In this document: positions 6,603 through 15,696 of the stretch, in pieces
Layout: the number at the start of each line of letters is the position of its first letter
Numbering within the stretch: the stretch's first letter is position 1
Assembly (NCBI GenBank): GCA_018827375.1
Contig: JAHJYW010000045.1
Location: forward strand, 1 to 64,000
Reading direction: 5' to 3'
Length of the DNA: 64,000 bases
DNA from: Alphaproteobacteria bacterium
GTDB taxonomy: Bacteria > Pseudomonadota > Alphaproteobacteria > Caulobacterales > Hyphomonadaceae
Made by a program: the position numbers and the translations under genes
Notes under the pieces: model-generated
Databases searched by the model: none
The model's input: only the letters and a program-made list of their open reading frames with translations
Told to the model about the DNA's origin: nothing

Positions 6603-7490
6603 TCAGACGTTCGGTATAAGGCCTGAGCTTTCCGGATCACCGACAATGCGCACGAGCGCCTTGCGCAACTTGCCCAGCGCCTGATGTTCGATCTGGCGGA
6701 CACGTTCCTTCGAAATGCCAAGCTCGATGCCGAGCGCTTCCAGCGTGACGGACTCGTCGCACAGGCGCCGTTGAAGGATGATGTGTGTCTCACGTTCGTT
6801 CAGGGCCTTGAGGGCGTCGGCGATCCATTCCTTGCGGCGGTTTGAATCGCGTTCGGTCATGACCTGATCTTCCGGGATGGCGGATTCGTCGGCGATGAGG
6901 TCCTGCCATTGGCCATCGCCGTCGGCCGCCATGGGCGCGTTCAGCGACCGGTCGCTGGCCGAGAGGCGCGAGGCCATGGATTCAACATCCCGCACCGGCA
7001 CGCCGAGATGTTCGGAAATCCAGGATGTGTTCGCCTGCGTCATCACGCCATCGTCTGTATCATCGATCTGGGCGCGCAGGCGGCGAAGATTAAAGAACAG
7101 GGATTTCTGCGCTGACGTTGTGCCGGTACGCACAATCGACCAGTTGCGCAGGACATAATCCTGGATGGAGGAGCGGATCCACCAGCTGGCATAGGTGGAG
7201 AAGCGGACTTCCCGCGATGGCTCGAACCGTGCGGCCGCCAGCATAAGACCGACATTGCCCTCGGAGACGAGATCGGCCATGGGCAGGCCATAATGGCGGA
7301 AGCGCATGGCCATCGAAATGACAAGCCGCATATAGGCGGTGGTCAGTTCGTGAAGAGCAGCTTCGTCTTCCTGCTCACGCCAGCGGCGGGCGAGGTCAAG
7401 CTCGTGAGCCTGCTCGAGCATGGGCGCCTTCATGGCTGTCCGCACAAACTGCCGGTCTGCAGGACCGTTCGTATCGAATGCGCTTGCCAT
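6603..7490 (-). CDS. rpoH: RNA polymerase heat-shock sigma factor (sigma-32, RpoH)
   Basis: A 295-residue sigma factor that directs RNA polymerase to heat-shock promoters. Region 2 is seen in LVSEGNVGLMLAAARFEPSR and TYASWWIRSSIQDYVLRNW. The RpoH-specific box QKSLFFNLRRLRAQ follows, which separates it from housekeeping RpoD. Region 4.2 HTH is GISKERVRQIEHQALGKLRKA near the C-terminus. The ATG at 7490 has GGGAGAG seven bases upstream. Alphaproteobacteria often have more than one RpoH; whether this is the main one cannot be told from the window. Confidence 0.93.
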   Translation of the reverse strand: MASAFDTNGPADRQFVRTAMKAPMLEQAHELDLARRWREQEDEAALHELTTAYMRLVISMAMRFRHYGLPMADLVSEGNVGLMLAAARFEPSREVRFSTYASWWIRSSIQDYVLRNWSIVRTGTTSAQKSLFFNLRRLRAQIDDTDDGVMTQANTSWISEHLGVPVRDVESMASRLSASDRSLNAPMAADGDGQWQDLIADESAIPEDQVMTERDSNRRKEWIADALKALNERETHIILQRRLCDESVTLEALGIELGISKERVRQIEHQALGKLRKALVRIVGDPESSGLIPNV

Positions 7491-7676
7491 GGTCAGACTC
7501 TCCCGAAAGGTTCCGGACTATTCCGATTTACATGCCGTATACGTGCGCAACCGCTGACTGGATCAGCGCTTCGTGAAACTTCCGCTCGCCGCGGGTGAAT
7601 CCCGCCCGGCTTGACCCGCAAGGCGCCGCGGGCGTAGATTCAAAAAAGAACAATTCCAGAACGGAAAGGCCGGTAG

Positions 7677-8162
7677 ATGCATGATGGCGACCTGATCCCG
7701 CCCGATCCGGGACAGCCGAGTACACGCGCAGCCGCGATTGCACGGGGCACGCTGCGGCTGCTCGCAGGGCTTGGCTATTACGGTGTGACCGAGATGACGC
7801 TGGCAAATAATCGCCGGGCGGACATTGCCGCCGTCGGGGGCGGCGGCGAGATTGCTGTCGTCGAGATCAAGTCATCGGTGGCCGATTTCCGCTCTGATTC
7901 CAAATGGCAGGAATACATGCCGTTCTGCGACCGGTTTTATTTCGCCGTGATGGCGGATTTTCCGCAGGACCTGATCCCGGACACCGTTGGCCTGATCGTG
8001 GCCGATGCTTTTGGCGGGGCGGTGATCCGCGAGGCGCCTGTGGACAAGCTGGCGGGCGCCCGGCGCAAGGCCGTGACGCTGCGATTTGCCCGGCTGGCGG
8101 CGTGCCGGTTGCAGATGGTCCATGATGCGGGCTGGACGGACCGCCAAGTCTCGCTTACCTGA
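7677..8162 (+). CDS. mmcB: MmcB family DNA repair protein
   Basis: A 161-residue member of the MmcB family, first linked to mitomycin C resistance in Caulobacter. The visible features fit a PD-(D/E)XK-like nuclease fold: RRADIAAVG, VVEIKSSVADFRSDSKW (E-x-K) and CDRFYFAV. It lies divergently from rpoH. In Caulobacter relatives mmcB belongs to the DNA-damage response, but I see no certain LexA box in the intergenic region. The family call is by sequence memory; catalytic activity is inferred. Confidence 0.85.
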   Translation: MHDGDLIPPDPGQPSTRAAAIARGTLRLLAGLGYYGVTEMTLANNRRADIAAVGGGGEIAVVEIKSSVADFRSDSKWQEYMPFCDRFYFAVMADFPQDLIPDTVGLIVADAFGGAVIREAPVDKLAGARRKAVTLRFARLAACRLQMVHDAGWTDRQVSLT

Positions 8163-8170
8163 CGCCGCTC

Positions 8171-8626
8171 ATGAGCCACGCCTATCCCCTTGCCCGCAAT
8201 GTGACCGAAGCCCTGGACCCGGCGGCCCGCGGCGCGCGCACGCGCACCGAAGCCGAAAAGCTGTCCGACGGCCTGATCGTGGAATCGCTGCACACCGAGT
8301 GGATGAGCGTGAGCGAGGAAGAGGCCGCGGCGAAGATGGCCGGGACGGCAGACGGCCTGACGCACGGCTTCCTGCAGCGCTACGAGGACGACAAGGGCGC
8401 GCCGATCCTGGCGGTGAGCTATTGGCGCCTGGTCGACCCGGCTGCGGCGAAAAAGGCCGCGAAAGCCGTAAAGGCGAAGAAGCCGGAACCTGCGCCCGAA
8501 GTAAAATCTGAAGAGACAGATCATACCGATGATCTCTATTTCCGCTCGGGGCGCACCAAGCCGGGCCGCCGCAAGCGCTTTGTCGACCCCAACCAGCTGG
8601 ACCTGTTCGAGCCGAACGAAGGCTGA
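8171..8626 (+). CDS. Conserved hypothetical protein
   Basis: A 151-residue soluble protein, eight bases after mmcB and probably co-transcribed with it. Residues ~40-90 look like the conserved core (HTEWMSVSEEEAAAKMAG ... AVSYWRLVDP). They are followed by a low-complexity Ala/Lys/Pro linker and a basic patch (RTKPGRRKRF) ending in the tail VDPNQLDLFEPNEG. The tail NQLDLF resembles a QLxLF-type beta-clamp binding motif, which would fit a DNA-repair partner, but this is inference. No named domain recognised. Confidence 0.6.
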   Translation: MSHAYPLARNVTEALDPAARGARTRTEAEKLSDGLIVESLHTEWMSVSEEEAAAKMAGTADGLTHGFLQRYEDDKGAPILAVSYWRLVDPAAAKKAAKAVKAKKPEPAPEVKSEETDHTDDLYFRSGRTKPGRRKRFVDPNQLDLFEPNEG

Positions 8627-8773
8627 GCTTTCCGCCTGCACGCGCGGCGCCTCCAGGGCAATATTGCCGGCATGCCCTGCAGGAACAGGCCACAGGGTGG
8701 GGAAAACCCTTTGCCCTGCCCCTGCCTCATGGTGAAGGCTTGCACTGGGCCGGTAATCGGGCTGGTGTGGGGC

Positions 8774-10009
8774 ATGAACACTGCCCCTGCCCCCAGCGAC
8801 GCGTCGCCCCCTTCCCCACCGAAATATCTCAGCAACCGCGAGCTCTATGTGCTGGCCGCCGCAACGGCGGTGGTCGTGGCCAATGCCTATTATATCCACC
8901 CGATCATCTCGCTGGTGGCCGACGGATTCGGCATCAGCCACGCGATGATCGGCATGGTACCGGCGTTCAACCAGATCGCGCTGGCGCTGGGCATCCTGTT
9001 GCTGCTGCCGCTAGGCGACTGGTTCAGCAACCGCAGGCTGGTGATGGTGCTGGTGGCAGCGCAGTGTGCATCGGTGGCGGTGATGGCCTTTGCACCGCAT
9101 TATGGCTTGTTCGTGCTGGGTTCGACCGTGCTCGGCTTCTTCACCATCGCACCCTACCTGCTGCCCGCCTATGTGTCGAAGCGTGTGGCGCCGGGCGACC
9201 TTGGGCGAGCGACGGGCATTATCACGACCGGCATTGTGGGCGGCATTCTTGTGGCGCGCGCCGGAGCGGGCGTGGTGGCGGAGTTTTTCGGCTGGCGGAC
9301 GGTCTATTTCATTGCCGCCGCCCTGATGCTGGCCGTGACCTTCCTTTTGCCGCGCATCATGGAGCCACGCGAGGCGGGCGCCGGTCGGCAGCCGGGGCAG
9401 AGCTATTGGCGGCTGATTCTATCAATTGGCGGGATCGTTCGGGACTTTCCGGAAATCCTGCTTTCCGGCGCGATACAGGCGCTGGGCTTTGGCGTGTTCC
9501 TGGCGGTCTGGATGGGCCTCGGTCTGCACCTGACCAGTCCGGAAATGGGCTATGGCGTGGATGTGGTGGGCTATCTGGCCGTGCTCGGCGTGGTGAACCT
9601 CTTCACGACGCCGCGCTTCGGCGCGTGGGCCGACAAGGTAGGGCCAAGGCGGGCGCGGCTTGCGCTCTCGGCCTCCCAGTTCGCCGGCGTGGCGATGCTG
9701 TTCTTCGTAGGCCACAGCATCTGGCTGTTGATGATTCCGATCGTGATGATGAATGTCGGCGGTCCGGCGCTGGACGTGTGTAACCGGATGACCTTCCTCA
9801 ACCGGGCGCCGGACATCCGCACGCGGCTGATGACGGTGTATATCGTCATCATGTTCCTCGGCGGCGGCGCCGGGAGCTGGGCCGGGACAGCGGTTTATGA
9901 TGCGGCCGGCTGGCACGGCACGGCGCTGCTGGCGCTGGTCATGTCAGTTGCGATGCTCAGCCTCTGCCTGTGGAGCTTCCGGTGGAAGGACAAGGACGGG
10001 ATGGCGTGA
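8774..10009 (+). CDS. MFS transporter
   Basis: A 411-residue major facilitator superfamily permease with about 12 hydrophobic helices in two halves separated by a short loop around ILPRIMEPREAGAGRQPGQ-like sequence. Its inner-membrane location is clear; the substrate is not. The ATG at 8774 is preferred over the longer frame because the protein then starts with a short cytoplasmic tail (MNTAPAPSDASPP) before the first helix. The stop TGA overlaps the GTG start of the downstream kinase gene (GTGA), so the two are likely co-expressed. Confidence 0.85.
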   Translation: MNTAPAPSDASPPSPPKYLSNRELYVLAAATAVVVANAYYIHPIISLVADGFGISHAMIGMVPAFNQIALALGILLLLPLGDWFSNRRLVMVLVAAQCASVAVMAFAPHYGLFVLGSTVLGFFTIAPYLLPAYVSKRVAPGDLGRATGIITTGIVGGILVARAGAGVVAEFFGWRTVYFIAAALMLAVTFLLPRIMEPREAGAGRQPGQSYWRLILSIGGIVRDFPEILLSGAIQALGFGVFLAVWMGLGLHLTSPEMGYGVDVVGYLAVLGVVNLFTTPRFGAWADKVGPRRARLALSASQFAGVAMLFFVGHSIWLLMIPIVMMNVGGPALDVCNRMTFLNRAPDIRTRLMTVYIVIMFLGGGAGSWAGTAVYDAAGWHGTALLALVMSVAMLSLCLWSFRWKDKDGMA

Positions 10010-10791
10010 CGCCACTGGCCGAAGCCCTGCTCGCGATGGCGTCTGCCGAAGTGGGGCACGGGGCGCGGGTGATCTTCATTGCGGGACCGCAGGGCGTGGG
10101 CAAGTCGACGGCCATGGCGGCGCTGACAGGGGCCATTCCGGACTCGGTGTCGCTGGGGCTGGATGATTTTTACCTGACGCGGGGCGAGCGCATGGCGTTG
10201 GCGCGGGACGTTCATCCGCTGTTCGAGACGCGCGGGCCGCCGGGCACGCATGATGTGGCGCTGCTGATGGAAACGCTTGCGCGCCTCAAGGCGTCTCGCG
10301 CGGAGGAGCGGATCGCCGTGCCTGCGTTTGACAAGGCAGCGGACGAGCGGCGGCCGCAGGCGGAGTGGCCCATGTTGGCAGGCGCGCTGCGCGTGATTTT
10401 CGTCGAGGGATGGATGATGGGCGTCGCGGCGGACCTGTCATCGCCTGAAGCCGCGCCACTGAATGCGGTGGAGGCGGAGGATGCATTCGGCGCGTGGCGC
10501 GCGTATCAGGAAGCGCAGCTCGCCGGGCCCTACCAGAGGCTCTGGGACATGGCCGACGCGTTCCTCTATATTGACGCGCCAGAGTTTGACACGGTTCTGG
10601 GCTGGAGGATGCAGCAGGAGGAGACCACGCTGGGCGTGGCGCCGGGCGGCCTGCCACAGACGCGGCAGGCATGGGTCGCCCGTTTCATTCTGCACTATCA
10701 GCGCCTGACCGAACGCCTGCTGGCAGGCGAGCGGCGGCCGGGACAGTCAGTGGCGGTGGACCGGTTCCGGCAGCCGAGGCTTCAGAACTAG
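10006..10791 (+). CDS. P-loop kinase, D-glycerate 3-kinase-like
   Basis: A 261-residue P-loop NTPase. Walker A is GPQGVGKST (residues ~27-35), followed by the LGLDDFYLTRGERM motif characteristic of the plant/yeast glycerate kinase-like family. The likely reaction is ATP-dependent phosphorylation of D-glycerate to 3-phosphoglycerate, but family members also include enzymes of unproven substrate. The GTG at 10006, sharing bases with the MFS stop and preceded by an AAGGA stretch, is preferred to an upstream ATG inside the MFS gene. The stop shares the tetramer CTAG with the convergent transketolase stop. Confidence 0.75.
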   Translation: MTPLAEALLAMASAEVGHGARVIFIAGPQGVGKSTAMAALTGAIPDSVSLGLDDFYLTRGERMALARDVHPLFETRGPPGTHDVALLMETLARLKASRAEERIAVPAFDKAADERRPQAEWPMLAGALRVIFVEGWMMGVAADLSSPEAAPLNAVEAEDAFGAWRAYQEAQLAGPYQRLWDMADAFLYIDAPEFDTVLGWRMQQEETTLGVAPGGLPQTRQAWVARFILHYQRLTERLLAGERRPGQSVAVDRFRQPRLQN

Positions 10792-12758
10792 ACCCGCGCC
10801 TTGACGGCGTCTGCAACGGCTTCGGCGGTGATGCCGAAGTGTTTGTAGAGGTCCTTGGCAGGGCCGCTGGCGCCGAAGCTGTCCATGCCGACAAAGCCGC
10901 CATTGTGGCCGATCCAGCGATCCCAGCCGAAGCGGACGCCGGCTTCGACCGCCACTTTCGGCGTGTCGCCGCCCAGCGTGTCGGACTGGTATTTCGCGTC
11001 CTGTGCTTCGAAGAGCTCCATGCAGGGCATCGAGACGACGCGCGTTTTCACGCCGTCTTTCGCGAGCTGTTCCTGCGCGGCGAGGGCGATTTCGACTTCC
11101 GATCCGGTGGCGATGATCACGGCCTGGGCCTTGCCCTTGCAGTCTGACAGGACATAGCCGCCCTTGGTTGAGAGGTTTTCCTCTGTGTGCGTCGTGCGGG
11201 CAGGCTTCAGGCCTTGACGCGTGAGCGCGAGCGTGGACGGGCCCTCTGCGTTTTCGAGGGCGAGTTCCCAGCACTCGGCTGTTTCGACGCCATCAGCGGG
11301 GCGGAAGACATGCATGTTCGGCATGGCGCGCAGGCTGGCGACATGTTCGACCGGCTGGTGCGTCGGACCGTCTTCGCCGAGGCCGATGGAATCATGCGTC
11401 ATCACGTGGATGACGCGTGTGCCCATCAGAGCGCCAAGACGAATGGCCGGACGGCTGTAATCCGCGAACACAAGGAACGTGCCCGAGTAAGGAATGATGC
11501 CGCCATGCAGCGACATGCCATTCATGGCGGCGGCCATGCCATGCTCGCGTACGCCATAATGGATATAGCGGCCGCCCCAGTTGGCAGGCGTGAGGGCGGA
11601 TGTGTGAGAGGTGAGCGTATTGTTCGAACCGGTAAGATCGGCCGAGCCACCGATCATTTCGGGCACGAGACCGGTGATGACTTCGAGCGCGTCGCCGCTC
11701 CACTGACGTGTGGCCTTGGACTGGCCACCGTCAACGACGGCCTTCTTGTGCTTGACCAGCGCCTTGCCGAGATTCTTGGGCAGGCGGCCGGCAATGGCGG
11801 CGTTGAACTCACCCTTCTTCGGGGAGGCTGCGAGGCGTTTCTTCCAGGCGGCACGGTCATCCTTGCTGCGCTCACCGGCTTTTTTCCAGGCGTCTTCGAT
11901 GGCGGCAGGCACTTCGAACGGTGCATGGGGCCATTTCAGGCTATCACGGATGCCGGCGATTTCTTCTGCGCCATAGGGGCCGCCATGGGCCTTGCCTGTA
12001 CCGGCGAGCTTTGGCGCGCCGAAGCCGATGATCGTCTTGACCGCGAGGAAGACGGGCTTTTTCTGGGTCTGGGCCCATTTCAGGGCGGCGGTGACGTCTT
12101 TCTCATCATGGCCGTCGACCTTGCGGCTGACCCAGCCGGACGCTTCGAAGCGGGCGCATTGGTCTGTATTGTCAGACAGGTCCGTGCCGCCATCAATGGT
12201 GACATGGTTATCATCGAACAGGACGATCAGGCGGTTGAGCTTCAGGTGGCCGGCCAGCGTGATCGCTTCCTGGCTGATACCCTCCATGAGGCAGCCGTCG
12301 CCTGCGATGACATAGGTCTTGTGGTCAACGAGGTCGTCGCCGAAGCGGGCATTGAGGTGGCGTTCGGCAATGGCCATGCCGACAGCCGTGGCGATGCCCT
12401 GGCCGAGCGGGCCGGTGGTCGTTTCGACACCTTCGGTGATGAAATTCTCAGGGTGTCCCGGCGTGTTGGAGCCAACCTGGCGGAAATTGCGGATATCGTC
12501 ACGGCTGACCGATTTGTAGCCGGTGAGGTGGAGCAGCGAATAGACCAGCATTGAGCCATGACCGGCGGACAGGACGAAGCGGTCGCGGTCGGCCCATTTC
12601 GGGTCTGTCGGGTCATATTTCAGGAATTTGCGGAACAGGACCGTCGCCGCATCAGCCATGCCAAGCGGCAGGCCAACGTGGCCAGACTTGGCCGCTTCTA
12701 CTGCATCCATCGACAGGGCGCGGATGGCATTTGCCATATCCCGGTTCGTAACAGCCAT
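10788..12758 (-). CDS. tkt: Transketolase
   Basis: A full-length 656-residue transketolase (TPP-dependent transfer of two-carbon ketol units; pentose phosphate and Calvin-type reactions). The TPP-binding motif is GDGCLMEGISQEA ... LFDDN, the N-terminal substrate site includes SGHVGLPLGMAD, and the pyrimidine domain has GVREHGMAAAMNGM and FADYSRPAIRLGAL. The ATG at 12758 is chosen because it has GGAG upstream and gives the standard MAVTNRDMANAIRALS start; the longer frame is untranslated leader. Confidence 0.96.
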   Translation of the reverse strand: MAVTNRDMANAIRALSMDAVEAAKSGHVGLPLGMADAATVLFRKFLKYDPTDPKWADRDRFVLSAGHGSMLVYSLLHLTGYKSVSRDDIRNFRQVGSNTPGHPENFITEGVETTTGPLGQGIATAVGMAIAERHLNARFGDDLVDHKTYVIAGDGCLMEGISQEAITLAGHLKLNRLIVLFDDNHVTIDGGTDLSDNTDQCARFEASGWVSRKVDGHDEKDVTAALKWAQTQKKPVFLAVKTIIGFGAPKLAGTGKAHGGPYGAEEIAGIRDSLKWPHAPFEVPAAIEDAWKKAGERSKDDRAAWKKRLAASPKKGEFNAAIAGRLPKNLGKALVKHKKAVVDGGQSKATRQWSGDALEVITGLVPEMIGGSADLTGSNNTLTSHTSALTPANWGGRYIHYGVREHGMAAAMNGMSLHGGIIPYSGTFLVFADYSRPAIRLGALMGTRVIHVMTHDSIGLGEDGPTHQPVEHVASLRAMPNMHVFRPADGVETAECWELALENAEGPSTLALTRQGLKPARTTHTEENLSTKGGYVLSDCKGKAQAVIIATGSEVEIALAAQEQLAKDGVKTRVVSMPCMELFEAQDAKYQSDTLGGDTPKVAVEAGVRFGWDRWIGHNGGFVGMDSFGASGPAKDLYKHFGITAEAVADAVKARV

Positions 12759-12860
12759 TCTGCTATCTCCAAAAAAATCTTCGCGTGTCGTAGGCCAGAC
12801 TCCCGCCCCAACGTCAAGCCGCTTGGCGGATGGCAGCAATGCCGTTACTTCATTGAGGAA

Positions 12861-13163
12861 ATGAGTGATCTTGACCCATCTGCCCGCCGCCTCGATGCGG
12901 CCCTGAAGCGCCTTGAGGGCGCGCTCGACTCGCTCATGTCGCGAACGGGCGACCCGGCCGTGACCCGCGCAGAGCTGGCGGCGCTGGTGGAAGACCGCGC
13001 CCGCATGGCGGAAGAGCTGGATGCGTCACTCGCCCGTGAGGAGGAATTGCAGGCTCTCGCGGACGAAGCGAGCGAGGCCCTGGGCGCCGCCATCGAAGAA
13101 GTGCGGGCTGCACTGGGCAATGGCGATCCGTCTGGCACCGCCATGGAAGAAGGCTCGGAATAG
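12861..13163 (+). CDS. DUF4164 family coiled-coil protein
   Basis: A 100-residue, mostly helical acidic protein (RRLDAALKRLEGALDSL, then EDRARMAEELDASLAREEEL) of the alphaproteobacterial DUF4164 type that sits just before zapA. Its function is not established. The linkage suggests a role with ZapA at the division site, but that is inference. The ATG at 12861 follows TTGAGGAA closely. Its TAG stop is immediately followed by the zapA ATG (TAGATG). Confidence 0.75.
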   Translation: MSDLDPSARRLDAALKRLEGALDSLMSRTGDPAVTRAELAALVEDRARMAEELDASLAREEELQALADEASEALGAAIEEVRAALGNGDPSGTAMEEGSE

Positions 13164-13472
13164 ATGGCGAAAGCAGACATTTCCCTTCGCGGCCGGGCCT
13201 ATGCCATTGCCTGTGCCCCCGGGCAGGAAAGCCGCATCCAGAAGCTGGCCGACCAGCTGAATGCGCGCGTGAACCAGATTGCTGGCGCCGTTGGCGACAT
13301 TGGCGAGGAGCGCCTGTTGCTGATCGCGGCCCTCGCCCTGCTTGACGAGCTGGACGCCTCCCGCCGGGCCGTGCCGGGCAACAAGGACGCCGAAACCAAG
13401 GTGGCGACAGCGCTGAGCGAGGCCGCCGCGCGGATCGAGGCACTGGCGGCGCGGGTTGAAGGCAGCCACTAA
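13164..13472 (+). CDS. zapA: Cell division protein ZapA
   Basis: A 102-residue ZapA, which binds FtsZ and promotes filament bundling in the Z ring. The N-terminal beta part (ISLRGRAYAIACAPGQESRI) and the C-terminal coiled coil (LLIAALALLDELDASRR, then SEAAARIEALAARVEG) match the family in order and length. It directly follows the DUF4164 gene. In many proteobacteria a 6S RNA follows zapA; here the next gene starts 87 bp later and no room for one is seen. Confidence 0.85.
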   Translation: MAKADISLRGRAYAIACAPGQESRIQKLADQLNARVNQIAGAVGDIGEERLLLIAALALLDELDASRRAVPGNKDAETKVATALSEAAARIEALAARVEGSH

Positions 13473-13559
13473 AATCAGGCCCCGCGACCCTTTGCGCATG
13501 GTCGCGCACCGCCCAAGCGCCCATATGGAAAGCTGATACAGCCGGAAAGGCAGACCCAG

Positions 13560-13772
13560 ATGCAAACCTTCCTGTCGATTGCCTTCTATATTGGCATTGC
13601 AGCACTCGTGATCGTGCTGTTTCTCGGAATCGCCAATCTCGCCCGCACGGACGAGAATCAGGCGAGCCGCTCGAACAAGCTGATGCGGCTTCGCATTTTC
13701 GTGCAGGCGATCGTGATTGCCATTCTCGTCGCGCTCGGCGCGCTGGCGGGTGCGTTCAAGATCGGCTTCTAA
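13560..13772 (+). CDS. HIG1-like twin-transmembrane protein
   Basis: A 70-residue inner-membrane protein with two hydrophobic helices (residues ~6-26 and 48-66). The short loop ARTDENQASRSNKLMRLRIF resembles the HIG1 domain's conserved N/R/Q positions. Bacterial HIG1-like proteins are thought to associate with respiratory complexes, by analogy with yeast Rcf1; the role here is unproven. It lies 10 bp before the cobalamin adenosyltransferase gene, as in many alphaproteobacteria. Confidence 0.72.
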   Translation: MQTFLSIAFYIGIAALVIVLFLGIANLARTDENQASRSNKLMRLRIFVQAIVIAILVALGALAGAFKIGF

Positions 13773-13782
13773 GGAGGCCATC

Positions 13783-14355
13783 ATGGTCAAGCTCGACAAG
13801 ATTTACACCAAGACTGGCGACAAGGGTAAAACGCGCCTCTCGACCGGCGAGCCGCTGGACAAGTGGGATCCACGCGTTGCGGCCTATGGCACGGTGGACG
13901 AGGTGAATGCGGCGCTCGGCGTTGCAGCGCTGCATGCCGAGAGCGACACGCTCGCGGCCCTCCGGCGCGTGCAGAACGACCTGTTCGATCTTGGCGCAGA
14001 CCTCGCGACGCCGGATCGCGGCACAAAGCTGGAATGGACGCCGCTGCGGATTATCGAGTCGCAGGTGAAGCGGCTTGAGAGCGAGATTGACGCGATGAAC
14101 GTAAACCTTGCCCCGCTGGACAGTTTCATCCTGCCAGGCGGCAGCCCGCTCGCGGCGCAGCTGCATGTTGCGCGCACATCGTGCCGGCGCGCCGAGCGGA
14201 TGATTGCGGAACTGTTTGCAATGGAAGACGAAGTGGTGAGCCCGGAAGCGCTCGCCTATGCCAACCGCCTGTCGGACTGGCTATTCGTGATCGGCCGCGT
14301 GGCGAACAATAATGGCGCCGATGATATCAAATGGGTGCCGGGGGCGAACCGGTAG
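13783..14355 (+). CDS. Cob(I)yrinic acid a,c-diamide adenosyltransferase, PduO type
   Basis: A 190-residue ATP:cob(I)alamin adenosyltransferase that makes adenosylcobalamin. The ATP-binding N-terminus KIYTKTGDKGKTRLSTG is diagnostic, followed by GTVDEVNAALGVA and the C-terminal RLSDWLFVIGRVANN. The ATG at 13783 has a perfect AAGGAGG five bases upstream, which rules out the longer frame. Probably co-transcribed with the HIG1-like gene. Confidence 0.92.
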   Translation: MVKLDKIYTKTGDKGKTRLSTGEPLDKWDPRVAAYGTVDEVNAALGVAALHAESDTLAALRRVQNDLFDLGADLATPDRGTKLEWTPLRIIESQVKRLESEIDAMNVNLAPLDSFILPGGSPLAAQLHVARTSCRRAERMIAELFAMEDEVVSPEALAYANRLSDWLFVIGRVANNNGADDIKWVPGANR

Positions 14356-14367
14356 CGGGCTCGCAAC

Positions 14368-15273
14368 TCAACATGCCGCAGTCTTGCTGACTTCGCGGGC
14401 CAGGCCGATGAAGGCCTTGAGGGCGGCTGAGGGATGACGCCGGCCGGGATAGTAGAGGCAGAGATCTCCGGTCGGAAGCGTCCAGTCGGCAAGGATGCGT
14501 TGCATGCGTCCGGCCTTCAAATCGTCGCGCACATTCTGCTCCAGGAAGAAGCCGATGCCGATGCCTTCGAGAACCGCCGTGCGCGCAAGGCTGGCTTCAT
14601 CAAGGGTCACCGGCCCGGTCACATCGATCTGCAATGCCTGCCCCTTTTTTTCGAAATGCCATGGAAAGAGCGCGCCGTTCGGCAGGCGCACACGGATGCA
14701 TTTGTGCCTGTAGAGGTCAGTTGGCGTAAGCGGCTTTCCGTACTGTTCGAAATAGGCCGGAGAGGCGACCACGGCGTAGCATTGCGGACGCTTGAGCGGC
14801 ACGGCGATCATGTCGGCCGGGACCAGATCAGCCCGGCGCAGGCCAAGATCAAATCCATCGGCGACAATATCGACAATGCGCCCCTCGGTGACGAGATCCA
14901 CATGCACATCCGGGTGGCGGCGCAAGAATTCCAGGACAAGCGGTGACATGATCTCGCGCGCAGCGGCCGCAAACGCATTGATGCGAAGTGTCCCCGATGG
15001 CGTCTGCTGCTGCGAGCGCACACCCGCCATCGCGTCTCCGATGCCGCGCAAGGAAGGCTCCACCTGGGTGACGAAGTTGCGGCCGGCATCGGTCAGGGAG
15101 ACGCTGCGCGTTGTGCGGTTGAACAGGCGTGAGCCGAGACTGGATTCCAGCTTTGCCACGGCATTGCTCAGCGACGTCGTCGACATGCCAAGCGCCAATG
15201 CCGCCTTACGAAAGGATCCCTCGCGCGCGATAGCAACGACTGCTTCGAGTTCGTAGAGACTAACCTTGTCCAT
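14368..15273 (-). CDS. LysR family transcriptional regulator
   Basis: A 301-residue LysR regulator: N-terminal winged HTH ([20 protein letters not shown], then [32 protein letters not shown]) and a C-terminal effector-binding domain. It is divergent from an NTF2-like gene and an SDR gene, and so probably controls them. The 99-bp shared promoter region contains a GTCCC-N7-GGGAC dyad (15307-15323). The effector is unknown. The sequence resembles LysR proteins often found beside SDR/aldo-keto reductase genes. Confidence 0.9.
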   Translation of the reverse strand: MDKVSLYELEAVVAIAREGSFRKAALALGMSTTSLSNAVAKLESSLGSRLFNRTTRSVSLTDAGRNFVTQVEPSLRGIGDAMAGVRSQQQTPSGTLRINAFAAAAREIMSPLVLEFLRRHPDVHVDLVTEGRIVDIVADGFDLGLRRADLVPADMIAVPLKRPQCYAVVASPAYFEQYGKPLTPTDLYRHKCIRVRLPNGALFPWHFEKKGQALQIDVTGPVTLDEASLARTAVLEGIGIGFFLEQNVRDDLKAGRMQRILADWTLPTGDLCLYYPGRRHPSAALKAFIGLAREVSKTAAC

Positions 15274-15306
15274 TATCCCGAAATTCGCAATTCCTCATCA
15301 CGATTT

Positions 15307-15323
15307 GTCCCAATTATCGGGAC
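15307..15323. promoter_or_regulatory. Candidate LysR operator
   Basis: An interrupted palindrome, GTCCC-AATTATC-GGGAC, midway between the divergent LysR and NTF2-like genes. A related CCCGA half-element lies nearer the LysR start. LysR proteins usually bind dyads of this type in divergent promoters. Binding is inferred only. Confidence 0.45.
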
Positions 15324-15372
15324 GGTTGTCCATGCCTAAATTGACTGGACCAAACTCAACAAGGAGACAGTG

Positions 15373-15696
15373 ATGAAACTTCCAGCCCCCGTCCAGGCCT
15401 ATTTCGATGCCGACAAGGACCCTCATGGCGCAGCGCCCGTGGACGCTTTCGCGACTGACGCGATTGTCCATGACGAAGCCAAGACCCATGTCGGCCGCGC
15501 CGCCATAGCAACCTGGTTCCGCCAGACGAAGGAAGAGAACCAGCACACGGCAGAGCCTCTCGAACTCTCCGAGGATGGCGCGTTGACAATCGTGCGCGCG
15601 GAAGTGACCGGGCAGTTCCCCAGCAGCCCGGCCATGCTCACCTTCAAGTTCAAGCTCGAGGACGACCAGATCAAGGAACTGGAGATCACCGTATGA
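15373..15696 (+). CDS. SnoaL/NTF2-like family protein
   Basis: A 107-residue small protein of the NTF2-like (SnoaL) superfamily: [41 protein letters not shown], then a beta-rich half. Members are small-molecule isomerases or ligand-binding domains; the substrate is unknown. AAGGAG precedes by seven to eight bases; the ATG at 15373 is chosen over the adjoining GTG at 15370. Its TGA overlaps the SDR ATG (ATGA), indicating a two-gene operon, probably under the divergent LysR. Confidence 0.75.
   Translation: MKLPAPVQAYFDADKDPHGAAPVDAFATDAIVHDEAKTHVGRAAIATWFRQTKEENQHTAEPLELSEDGALTIVRAEVTGQFPSSPAMLTFKFKLEDDQIKELEITV

Noticed and set aside
11187-12554. A 455-codon open frame antisense to transketolase
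   Set aside because: Typical shadow frame of a high-GC gene; no family match, and it overlaps an unmistakable core gene.
13473-13559. 6S RNA after zapA
   Set aside because: The 87-bp gap is too short and lacks the bubble-flanked long hairpin.
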